Below the pieces are notes generated by a model. It saw only the letters and a list, made by a program, of their open reading frames with translations. It did no database searches and was not told the DNA's origin. The translations under genes and the position numbers were made by a program. This document shows, piece by piece, positions 1 through 6,030 of a stretch of 11,436 nt of DNA. Numbering within the stretch: position 1 is the stretch's first letter; each line of letters begins with the position of its first letter. Origin of the DNA: Leptolyngbya sp. SIO4C1 (GTDB lineage: Bacteria; Cyanobacteriota; Cyanobacteriia; Phormidesmidales; Phormidesmidaceae); contig JAAHIA010000123.1 of NCBI GenBank assembly GCA_010671975.1, positions 1 to 11,436 on the forward strand. The letters run 5' to 3'.

Positions 1-1
1 C

Positions 2-109
2 ACAACCAATCGTGACCCTGACCCGGCGATGGCCTCGCGCAAACAACACGAGAAACGAGCCTATCGTCTGGAGTTCAGAGTACTAACGTACTCATACGCG
101 CCTGAATAA
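2..109 (+). CDS. C-terminal fragment of an unidentified protein (5' end outside the window)
   Basis: Reading frame 2 is open from the window edge and ends in TAA at 107-109, giving 35 residues that end in ...YRLEFRVLTYSYAPE. The composition (charged HEKR followed by alternating hydrophobic and polar residues, as in a beta strand) looks like a real protein tail rather than random frame. The rest of the gene lies to the left of the window. I do not recognise the family. The frame could also be chance, because 35 codons without a stop is not strong evidence. A near-perfect inverted repeat at 78-93 lies inside its last codons. Confidence 0.35.
   Translation, partial: TTNRDPDPAMASRKQHEKRAYRLEFRVLTYSYAPE
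78..93. repeat. 6+6 inverted repeat GAGTAC-TAAC-GTACTC
   Basis: The arms GAGTAC (78-83) and GTACTC (88-93) are perfect and separated by 4 bases. The core AGTAC-N4-GTACT resembles the cyanobacterial LexA box as I remember it (RGTACNNNDGTWCB), but the base before GTAC is C where the consensus wants A, G or T. It lies inside the end of the putative plus-strand coding fragment, which argues against it being a promoter operator. Function is unknown. Confidence 0.3.
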
Positions 110-130
110 CTTTTGTCAGTCAATCAGCCT

Positions 131-384
131 CTAGGCTGGAGCCACTGCGAATCGCCGCCACATTTTGATTCCAGCGATAGAGCCAAAGCCCTCTTCTAGA
201 GCAGCGGTATAGCGTTGCTGGATGTCTTCATCTTTGAAGAAATTCGTCAGAGTACGTCCAACAAGCGATGGTCAAAGATCTGCCCAAAGGATCATCGCAC
301 CGTCTGCTCCAGTAGCGGCTCTTCCTGATCCTGAGGCAGTACCGTCGTCACCAGGCACTTTCCAAAACGATTTGTAATCCTCAA
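131..384 (-). pseudogene. Frameshifted coding debris of an unrecognised gene
   Basis: Two protein-like stretches lie on the minus strand in different frames. The first runs from a TTG at 382-384, preceded by AAAAGGAG, to a TGA at 292-294: 30 residues including RFGKCLVTTVLPQDQEEP. The second begins just after a TGA (272-274) and runs 46 residues to a TAG at 131-133, including FFKDEDIQQRYTAALEEGF and a Trp-Arg-Arg tail. Neither has a normal length or a complete domain. Together they look like one gene broken by a frameshift and stops, or two unrelated scraps. I do not recognise either product, and chance open frames cannot be excluded for the first piece. Confidence 0.35.
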
Positions 385-390
385 AACGCT

Positions 391-447
391 CCTTTTAATG
401 AAAGCGGTGTGCCTCTTAAGTTGATACCCTCTTGATGAAAGCGGTGT
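391..447. repeat. Two copies of a 20-bp near-identical direct repeat
   Basis: CCTTTTAATGAAAGCGGTGT (391-410) recurs as CCTCTTGATGAAAGCGGTGT (428-447). They agree at 18 of 20 positions and are separated by a 17-bp spacer. On the minus strand the first copy supplies the AAAAGGAG motif ahead of the TTG-started debris frame. The likely origin is a local duplication; with only two units it is not an array. Confidence 0.55.
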
Positions 448-519
448 AGCTTCTGCCTGGAGTAAAGTCTGTGTTGCTTCATCTATTCAAACTGCTGTCC
501 TTAGCTTGAGATCGCTCGC

Positions 520-612
520 CTATTTCTGGATATACCACTCTATATCTTTAGATTTAGCCTCAAAAGCAGAAAATATTGGATCAATCATCTGTTTTTCAGC
601 AATTCTAAAGAG
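520..612 (-). pseudogene. Orphan C-terminal coding tail fused behind the truncated ATPase
   Basis: Immediately after the TAA of the truncated ATPase gene, the same minus-strand frame continues open for 30 codons to a TAG at 520-522 (residues LFRIAEKQMIDPIF... ending WYIQK). The sequence is protein-like (amphipathic, Lys/Glu/Asp-rich, an aromatic WY near the end) but does not resemble the region expected next in the ATPase. I infer it is the 3' tail of a different gene brought here by a deletion or insertion. An internal ATG lies at its ninth codon, with no clear ribosome binding site. I cannot identify the family. Confidence 0.3.
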
Positions 613-1356
613 TTACTTCACATGGCAATCGAGCATTTTTAACTGCTCGCTGCGGTCAATAAAAATCTGCTCGTGGTTGCTACGATCGCTTTGACCGCGA
701 ATAATTGGCGGTATGCGGTCAAGGCTATCGACAATTAGCACTAGCTTGCCGGTACCTTGCTGCGACGCCTGCGCCATCGCGTCGGTGATAAAGTTATTCA
801 GCGCCTCTAGCAGCGAGGGCGTATGCGGCTCTACAATTTTGCGAATTTGGGCGCGAGCGGTAGGGCTCACCTTTAGCGTGGCGGTAAGTTTGCTAAAAGG
901 AACTTCAGCGCCTATTTCGTCTAAGTTCACCTCGCTTTGCAAGGCGTCTGTCAGCTCAGCTTTGCGCGACCTTAGCCATTCTTTGATTCGGCTGCTCTCA
1001 CCTCTAAGATCTTTCAGCAGGTTGCGCGTGCAGGCCAGCAGAATATCCGTATACTGCGCGTCCTCTGGGTCAATGTCGTCTTCCTCTGCGGCAAAGTAAA
1101 CCACGCGATAGCCGTTTTCTTCTAGGTCTGCCTTCAGCCGCAGCAGCTCGGTCGATTTACCTGCGCCGCGGTGTCCGGTATAGAGCTGATGCGTATGCCG
1201 ATCGTTCAGCAAGATTTCGCGCCCCACGTCGACCAAAATATTTTCCTCACCGCGCACATTGCTGCAGTTCACATAGGCCGGGTCGCCAGCCGGCAGCGGA
1301 CGAAACGGATCAAAGGCATTGTAAATGCTGCGTAAGATCTGAAAATCGTCAGGCAT
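613..1356 (-). CDS. P-loop ATPase, C-terminally truncated (probable pseudogene)
   Basis: This is the N-terminal half of a cytoplasmic AAA/STAND-like P-loop ATPase of a kind common in filamentous cyanobacteria, usually annotated only as 'ATP-binding protein'; its biological role is not established. Counting residues from the upstream TTG (1381-1383), the Walker A motif GHRGAGKS is at 70-77 and the Walker B-like LVLIVDSLDR at 214-223. The N-terminus has the characteristic ILRSIYNAFDPFRPLPAGDP block. From memory, family members are around 400 residues or more and continue after the EQLK-LxCHV block with a long helical C-terminal half. Here the frame stops one codon after CHV (TAA, 613-615), so the sensor and C-terminal regions are missing. 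I chose the ATG at 1354-1356, where family similarity begins; the TTG at 1383 has an AAGGG upstream and is the alternative. It could still yield a stable 247-residue fragment, but catalytic function is doubtful. Confidence 0.7.
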   Translation of the reverse strand: MPDDFQILRSIYNAFDPFRPLPAGDPAYVNCSNVRGEENILVDVGREILLNDRHTHQLYTGHRGAGKSTELLRLKADLEENGYRVVYFAAEEDDIDPEDAQYTDILLACTRNLLKDLRGESSRIKEWLRSRKAELTDALQSEVNLDEIGAEVPFSKLTATLKVSPTARAQIRKIVEPHTPSLLEALNNFITDAMAQASQQGTGKLVLIVDSLDRIPPIIRGQSDRSNHEQIFIDRSEQLKMLDCHVK

Positions 1357-1383
1357 ACGCGGTCTCAGTCGAGGACGGGTCAA

Positions 1384-1547
1384 TCATAGCGCCCTTCGAT
1401 AGGTGTAGGAAACGCTTTTCCTCAGCGAGTTAGGGGTAGACAACGCGCTGCCTCGACTACTGTACCGAGCGCCTGTTCCTACAAAACCTACTCAACCCCA
1501 GCCGCATTAAACCTCTAAAAACTCAAAACTCAAAACTCAAAACTCCA
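1384..1547. other. Intergenic spacer between the phosphatase stop and the ATPase start
   Basis: No ORF or tRNA-like fold was seen here. The right-hand end carries the heptamer repeat annotated separately. Both flanking genes point left, so this must contain the end of the phosphatase transcript and any promoter of the ATPase gene. I see no convincing GC-rich hairpin with a T-tract. Confidence 0.5.
1518..1545. repeat. Short tandem heptamer repeat, AAAACTC x4
   Basis: Four perfect copies of AAAACTC run head to tail (28 bp), starting three bases after a related CTCTA. Heptameric short tandemly repeated sequences of this type are known from filamentous cyanobacteria. It lies two bases from the end of the phosphatase gene, on its 3' side. 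Related AT-rich words (AAACTCAAAATCC at 6651-6663, and the hairpin at 6031-6090) occur in other spacers of the window. Confidence 0.8.
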
Positions 1548-3446
1548 CTACCCCGCCTCTCCCAGCCTAAACTGATCAAACTTCACCACCGCTGACGCCG
1601 GCTCGCGCGTATCAAAGTAATAGCTGCTGACCGTACCCGTACCCGTCTCAAAGACGCTAAAGACCGTAATATCATTGCTCGCAACGTAAGGCATCGGCCG
1701 TTCAGCCTCATCCATCAGCGGCGCAATCGTCGGCACGATCGGCTCTAACCCATTCGGGTCACCAATCGCCACGTACTCTTCTTTATAGGTTGCCAGCTCG
1801 CTCTCCTGCAGCTGCGGCACCTGGCGCGGGTTGCCCTCAACATGCGCGCCGTAGGTATTGCCCACGTTAGAAGCTTCTAAAAAGTGAAGGCCGCTCGCGC
1901 CTTGAAACCGATTCCAGATATGAGAATGGCCGTAAAACACCAGCTGCACGCCGGCGCGCTCTAGCAGCGGCATCAGATCGCGAATAATGTAGTCCTGATC
2001 TTTGGGATATTCATAGCGAACGGCTTGAATGCTGCCGTCCGGGTTGCGATCAACTACGCGCACCGGATTGGTGAAGGCCGGCACAATGTTGCCGCCCAGC
2101 GTATGCGGCGGATGGTGCAGCATGACGATTTTGTACTTGGCCTGTTGAAAGGCATCGCTGGCGAGTTCTTTTTCGAGCCACTGGTACTGCGGGCTGCCTT
2201 TATAGATGCCTTCAAAAATATGCTGACCGTAGCCCCAGTCTCTCGGCTTATCACCGTCTGAGGCTTTCTCACGATAGCGGCTTTTGGCTGTCGGTGAGAG
2301 ATTGGGCACGCGCCAGATTTGCGTCACATAGAGCGAAATCAGCCGCACATCGCCAAAGGTAGTAGCGTAGTAGCGCTGCGTTTCACCGCCGTCAGCGCGC
2401 TGTACTTTGGGCAGTGAGAAAATCTCTTCGTAGGTGTCAATGTTGAACGAGTTGTTCTTCAGCCAGCGGCGCTGCAGGTCGGTCTCGTTCTTGGGGTTGA
2501 TCAGCTTAGTATTTTGTTCATACACCTGCTTGGCCGCGGCCCAAGGCACCGAATCGTTAAACTGCTCGCCCAGCGGCAACATATTCGAATAGCGACCCAT
2601 CACCTCATGATTGCCCACCGCTGGGAACAGCGGCGCATTTTGGATGATCTCTGCGCCTTGGTAGGTTGTGGTCGTGCCGTCTTTTTCTAACGCATAGTTG
2701 GCGCGCCCCTGCAGCACTGGAAAGAACGCGCCGCCGCGCGCATCGTCAAACCATTCGGAGGCGCGATCGGGCACGTTGACTAGGTCACCGGCGATAAAAA
2801 CAGCGTCAATCTGATCGACGGTCTCAGCAACTTTCTGTAGATTCGCCGCGGTCATCGGCATCAGCTGATGGTCAGAGGTGAGCAAAATCTTCAGCGGCTG
2901 GCCGGCCGGCGGCGCGGCGCTGAGGGTGAAGCTGCGGCTTTTGATCAGCTCGCCGGTTTCTTTGGTGCTAAACACCTGATAGGGCAGACGCTGCCCAGGC
3001 GTGAGGCCCGTTACCTCAGCCTCATGCCGCCAGATCGGGCGGCGGGTGACGCGCTCATAGGTGACGCCTGCCACCTGTGATTTGTCATCTTCGCGAGTGC
3101 GGCTGAGCTGCGTCGAGCTAGCGGCAATGCTGGTCTCTTGGCCGGTTTCGCCATAGCTGAGGGTGTGGCCGGTGCCCTCAAAGTCGGTAAACCAGACAAC
3201 GCGCACCGAACTCGGGGTAGGCGATTGCAAAAACGGATCGCTCAGCAGCTGAGCAGCGGGCTGGTCACTGGGCTGAGCAGCGGGCTGGGCTGAACTGGCA
3301 GTAGCGGGCATAGCGGCAGGTGGGTTAGGTGAACGGGGCTGCTCAGATAGAGACGTGGCCCGAGGGCCTAAGCTTAGAAACAGGGCGACCGCTAACCCAA
3401 AGAGGACGCCCATGGTGATTAGCAGCCATTCTCTCTGAGTTTTCAT
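1548..3446 (-). CDS. Membrane-anchored purple acid phosphatase-like metallophosphoesterase
   Basis: The 632-residue protein is predicted to be exported and anchored. Residues 8-27 form a hydrophobic signal anchor after a short basic N-terminus. A Pro/Ala/Gln-rich linker follows (about 38-66), then a fibronectin-III-like N-terminal domain typical of purple acid phosphatases (70-178, PFLQSPTPSSVRVVWFT). The calcineurin-like metallophosphoesterase domain spans about 185-530. Metal-ligand motifs visible are SDHQ (191-194), GD (220-221), GNHE (278-281), HH (444-445) and GHSH (506-509). The family hydrolyses phosphomonoesters or related phosphate esters with a dinuclear metal centre; the substrate here is unknown, and a periplasmic or surface location is inferred. 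The first motif is SDHQ rather than the usual GDxx. No Pho-box-like triple repeat is visible upstream, so phosphate control is not supported by sequence. The ATG at 3446 puts the signal anchor at the very N-terminus. Confidence 0.88.
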   Translation of the reverse strand: MKTQREWLLITMGVLFGLAVALFLSLGPRATSLSEQPRSPNPPAAMPATASSAQPAAQPSDQPAAQLLSDPFLQSPTPSSVRVVWFTDFEGTGHTLSYGETGQETSIAASSTQLSRTREDDKSQVAGVTYERVTRRPIWRHEAEVTGLTPGQRLPYQVFSTKETGELIKSRSFTLSAAPPAGQPLKILLTSDHQLMPMTAANLQKVAETVDQIDAVFIAGDLVNVPDRASEWFDDARGGAFFPVLQGRANYALEKDGTTTTYQGAEIIQNAPLFPAVGNHEVMGRYSNMLPLGEQFNDSVPWAAAKQVYEQNTKLINPKNETDLQRRWLKNNSFNIDTYEEIFSLPKVQRADGGETQRYYATTFGDVRLISLYVTQIWRVPNLSPTAKSRYREKASDGDKPRDWGYGQHIFEGIYKGSPQYQWLEKELASDAFQQAKYKIVMLHHPPHTLGGNIVPAFTNPVRVVDRNPDGSIQAVRYEYPKDQDYIIRDLMPLLERAGVQLVFYGHSHIWNRFQGASGLHFLEASNVGNTYGAHVEGNPRQVPQLQESELATYKEEYVAIGDPNGLEPIVPTIAPLMDEAERPMPYVASNDITVFSVFETGTGTVSSYYFDTREPASAVVKFDQFRLGEAG

Positions 3447-3614
3447 GAGCGCATCCCTGAGGGTGGTGTTTGGGGTGAGTTGATCCTATCAGTGATTTTA
3501 AAGACAAGGGGGCCGGGGGGGTTCTGACAATTGAGGAATTGTCCTGGGTTGAGGGTTCGCTTGGGTGTCGGTTATGACAATAGAAAGGGAAGCGGAACGG
3601 GTTGCAGCGATCGC
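3447..3614. promoter_or_regulatory. Divergent promoter region between the phosphatase and the TonB-like gene
   Basis: Both flanking genes are transcribed outward, so this 168-bp spacer must hold both promoters. It contains a G-rich tract (GGGGG at 3508-3512, GGGGGGG at 3515-3521), the palindrome at 3526-3543, a second TGACAAT at 3575-3581, and a HIP1 octamer (3607-3614) directly against the chosen start codon. I see no convincing pair of -35/-10 hexamers on either strand. Confidence 0.5.
3526..3543. promoter_or_regulatory. Palindrome GACAATT-GAGG-AATTGTC, candidate operator
   Basis: The two 7-bp arms are perfectly complementary around a 4-bp centre. The left half extends to TGACAAT (3525-3531), which recurs as a direct copy at 3575-3581, exactly 50 bp away. 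The position in a divergent spacer, the symmetry and the extra half site are what one expects of a dimeric regulator's binding site. No regulator gene lies next to it and I cannot assign a family. A small RNA hairpin is the alternative. Confidence 0.4.
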
Positions 3615-4439
3615 ATGCTTAAGTCTGACAAGCTACTGAAACCGGTTGGCTGGCTGCGGCCGATGCTGCTGGTTGCGATCGCGCTGCACGGGCTGCTGCT
3701 GGCGCTGCCGATGCCTGAGCTAGAAGAGGAGCGGTTAGAAGATCCGGCATTGGGGCCGACTGCTGACCGACCGGAAGCGATCGCGGTTGCGCGGCTGCCT
3801 CAGGTCAAGCCAGCTGAAGCACCGCCCGCTGAGCCTGCCCCGGTCCCTAAGCCAGCACCGCCTGCCGCCTCGCCGGCACCGCCGCCAGCGATTCCGCCCG
3901 AGCCGGCACCGCCGCCAGTGACACCGCCGACTGCACCTCAAGCGGCTGAGCCTGACAAACCAGCTGAGCCGGCTGAACCGGCTGAACCGGCTGAGCCATC
4001 CGAGCCGTCCGAGCCGTCCGAGCCGGCTGAGCCACCGTCGGAAGACGAGCCGCTCAAGCAGCTCAGCAGCTACGTTTATTCGGCCCAAAATACCAGTCCC
4101 ACCGACGCGCTCGGCCTGTATCAAGAATGGTGGGATGGGGTTGAGTTTATGTTTGGCGACGTAGTGGAAGAGATGAAGCCCTTGAATCCCGATCCGCCTT
4201 TGGTGATTGAATATCCGCTGTCAGACTGTTTGCCAACTGAGCCAAAGCAGGCTTCGGTAGGCGTCGTGATTGGCGCAGATGGCTCAATCGAGAATCTGCC
4301 GTTTTTGTTAGAAAGCACAGGCTATGAGGTGCTCAACGAAGAAGCGCTGAAGATTGCAGCTGACTATCCCTATCCGGAAATTGGCGAATATAGGGCCTAC
4401 ACGTTTCCGGTGAAGATCAACTATAGCTGCGATGCTTAA
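3615..4439 (+). CDS. TonB-like proline-rich envelope protein
   Basis: The 274-residue protein has the layout of TonB-family energy transducers. A short basic N-terminus is followed by one membrane segment (about 14-33, RPMLLVAIALHGLLLALPMP). Then comes a long Pro/Ala/Glu-rich periplasmic spacer (about 62-142), with eight exact (A/S)EP triplets at residues 117-140. A folded C-terminal domain (about 195-272) has the TonB-like pattern VGVVIGADGSI...NEEALKIAADYPYP...YTFPVKI. TonB proteins link inner-membrane ExbB/ExbD to outer-membrane receptors; neither partner is in this window, so its exact role is unknown. The frame is open from a TTG at 3531, but the ATG at 3615 places the membrane segment correctly near the N-terminus and is preferred, although no strong ribosome binding site is visible. 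Its stop overlaps that of the convergent histidine-kinase-like gene. Confidence 0.75.
   Translation: MLKSDKLLKPVGWLRPMLLVAIALHGLLLALPMPELEEERLEDPALGPTADRPEAIAVARLPQVKPAEAPPAEPAPVPKPAPPAASPAPPPAIPPEPAPPPVTPPTAPQAAEPDKPAEPAEPAEPAEPSEPSEPSEPAEPPSEDEPLKQLSSYVYSAQNTSPTDALGLYQEWWDGVEFMFGDVVEEMKPLNPDPPLVIEYPLSDCLPTEPKQASVGVVIGADGSIENLPFLLESTGYEVLNEEALKIAADYPYPEIGEYRAYTFPVKINYSCDA
3963..4034 (+). repeat. Eight 9-bp tandem units encoding (A/S)EP
   Basis: Seventy-two bases made of eight 9-mers, variants of GCTGAGCCG and TCCGAGCCG, encode AEP x4, SEP x3 and AEP within the proline-rich spacer of the TonB-like protein. The near-identical DNA units (not only the protein) suggest recent expansion by slippage. 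Confidence 0.85.
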
Positions 4440-5311
4440 GGCGTAGGCAGCCCGCAGCGAATCAGCACCTGCTCCGGCTGGTTGGGTGCGACAGTTAGGG
4501 TGAGCGTGCCTTTAAGCTGCGCGATGTTGGTCTTGGCCGCCGCGAGCACTAGCCCAGTTGAGAGCTGCAGCGTTTCTACGTTGGCAATATCGGCTGGCGT
4601 GCCGTACCTGATCTCGCTCAGGTCATGTTCTAGCTCGGCCAGCGGACGCTCCTCCTGCAGGCAAATCGCCACGGTTTGGCCGTCACCCGGCTCGGCCCAG
4701 AGGCGCACGGTGCCCAGTTTGGTATGCGCGATCGCATCTTCAATTAGCCCAATCAGCAATACCTGCAGCCATTTGGGGTCGCTTAGCACCCGCTGTTCGT
4801 CATCTGCACCAGTGATGTCCAAGCGCAGGTTGCGATTGGCCGCCTGCAGGTGCGTTAGCTCATAAATTTCTTTGAAAAACGGCGCTAGCGGTACCGGCTC
4901 TAGTCGCGGCACCTCGCGCCCCACGTCTAGCTTAGACGCAGCAATCAGCGTATCAAACAGCTTCAGCGTTTTTAGCGCCGCGTCTTTGGCCTGCCCAATA
5001 AATTCGCGCTCCTCTTCTGGGCTTTCGCACAGATCTTCTAAAATCAGCTGATGCAGACCGATGATGCTGTTGATGGGCGATCTCAGCTCGTGCGCTGTCC
5101 TTGCTAAAAAGCCGCGCTTAAACTGCTCAGTCAGCATCAGTCGCTCATAGGCCGCCTGCCAAGCGTCTTTGGGCGGTTCAGGCTCAGTCGGCGACTCTGT
5201 TGCGGTCTTCTCCGGCACGCTCAGCTTCGGCAGCAGCCGCTGTAGCACCAGCCCCACTCCTAAGCCAGCTGTTAAAAGTAAAACCGCTTGTCCGCTCGCC
5301 CAGCCAGCCAT
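4436..5311 (-). CDS. Membrane-anchored histidine-kinase-like protein with degraded ATP-binding domain
   Basis: The 291-residue protein has one N-terminal membrane segment (8-24), a Pro/Glu linker (about 32-48), and a HisKA dimerisation/phosphoacceptor helix pair. The H box is intact (FLARTAHELRSPINSIIG, His74). The C-terminal part (about 170-288) aligns in layout to HATPase_c, but the ATP-binding boxes are poor. The N box reads LIGLIEDAIAHT with Asp192 where the Mg-binding Asn is expected, no DxGxG G1 motif is visible, and the G2 box is LSTGLVL instead of GTGLGL. There is no periplasmic sensor domain and no PAS domain. I infer a pseudokinase, phosphatase or phosphoacceptor scaffold rather than a normal kinase. 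It follows the tsaC-like gene by 41 bp and is probably the last gene of that operon; no response regulator is adjacent. Confidence 0.75.
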   Translation of the reverse strand: MAGWASGQAVLLLTAGLGVGLVLQRLLPKLSVPEKTATESPTEPEPPKDAWQAAYERLMLTEQFKRGFLARTAHELRSPINSIIGLHQLILEDLCESPEEEREFIGQAKDAALKTLKLFDTLIAASKLDVGREVPRLEPVPLAPFFKEIYELTHLQAANRNLRLDITGADDEQRVLSDPKWLQVLLIGLIEDAIAHTKLGTVRLWAEPGDGQTVAICLQEERPLAELEHDLSEIRYGTPADIANVETLQLSTGLVLAAAKTNIAQLKGTLTLTVAPNQPEQVLIRCGLPTP

Positions 5312-5352
5312 CGTATTTCTTGATAGGTCTTCACCTTAGAATACCGCAGCTT

Positions 5353-6018
5353 TCAAAAGCGACCGGAAGGTTTAGTCTTCAGCTGAACGGCTCCTTGCCT
5401 AACGACTTGCCAGCCGGTCGCGGTCCACTGCGCTACGGTTGAGGGCTGGCCTGACTGCGGCGATTCAAGATCGCTCAGCGTTGCCGTGGGGGGCAGCTGG
5501 GCCAGCGCTTCTGGTTTAATTCGATCGAGGTCTTCGGCTGTCAGCTGTTGAACGTTTGGAAACTGCTGGTCAATCGCAGCAGCTGTCGTCAGCGGCGGCT
5601 GCCCAGATAGATTGGCGCTGGTGGTCGCCAGCGGCCCGGTAAAGCTTAGCAGATAGCGCGCAATCGGCTGATCGGGCACCCGCAGCCCAACTGTCCCCGG
5701 CGTTTGAGCATTTACGGCAGCCGGCACGCGATCGCTGGCCGGCAAGATCAGCGTTAGCTGCCCCGGCCAGTAGCGTTCGGCCAGCTGCTGCCACTCCTGC
5801 CGTGCGGCCTCAGCGCCCTGTACGTAGGGCCACAAATCTTCTGCATTTGCTCCCATCAAAATCAGCGACTTGCTGCGATCGCGCTGCTTCAGCTGAAAAA
5901 TCAGCTCGCTGCAGTCCGGCCGACAGGCCACCGCCGGCACCGTATCCGTCGGAAAGCTAATCACCGCTTCACCCGAGCAGGCTGCCGCAATCAGTTCAGG
6001 GAAAGAAACAAAAGACAT
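5353..6018 (-). CDS. tsaC: L-threonylcarbamoyladenylate synthase (TsaC/Sua5/YrdC family)
   Basis: This cytoplasmic enzyme makes threonylcarbamoyl-AMP from threonine, bicarbonate and ATP, the first step of the universal t6A37 tRNA modification. The 221-residue protein shows the YrdC-fold signatures. These are FPTDTVPAV (22-30), the KxR and KS binding residues (Lys44, Arg46, Lys50-Ser51), a WPGQLTLIL strand (94-102), GTVGLRVP (108-115) and TTSANLSG (132-139). It lacks the C-terminal Sua5 domain, so it is the short TsaC type, with an extra Gln/Pro-rich tail of about 60 residues ending STVAQW...VVRQGAVQL, which is frequent in cyanobacterial members. The ATG at 6018 places the first helix correctly; no Shine-Dalgarno motif is obvious. 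It lies between pgsA and the histidine-kinase-like gene on the same strand. A YciO-type paralogue function cannot be excluded. Confidence 0.9.
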   Translation of the reverse strand: MSFVSFPELIAAACSGEAVISFPTDTVPAVACRPDCSELIFQLKQRDRSKSLILMGANAEDLWPYVQGAEAARQEWQQLAERYWPGQLTLILPASDRVPAAVNAQTPGTVGLRVPDQPIARYLLSFTGPLATTSANLSGQPPLTTAAAIDQQFPNVQQLTAEDLDRIKPEALAQLPPTATLSDLESPQSGQPSTVAQWTATGWQVVRQGAVQLKTKPSGRF

Positions 6019-6030
6019 GGAATTTTAGAG

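Noticed and set aside
391..447. CRISPR array
   Set aside because: Only two repeat units with a 17-bp spacer and no further copies; no cas-like gene in the window.
713..1099. 128-codon plus-strand frame opposite the ATPase gene
   Set aside because: Ser/Arg-rich translation with no domain; it mirrors the codon structure of the P-loop ATPase on the other strand.
3447..3530. Pho box upstream of the phosphatase
   Set aside because: No series of three 8-bp direct repeats of the CTTAACCT type; only a lone CTTTAAAA.
3531..3614. N-terminal extension of the TonB-like protein from TTG 3531
   Set aside because: It would put 28 hydrophilic residues with no family resemblance before the membrane segment and would overlap the palindrome.
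3735..4124. Arg/Trp/Leu-rich minus-strand frame of 129 codons
   Set aside because: It is the antisense of the proline-rich repeat (CCG/GCC codons read backwards) and has no independent support.
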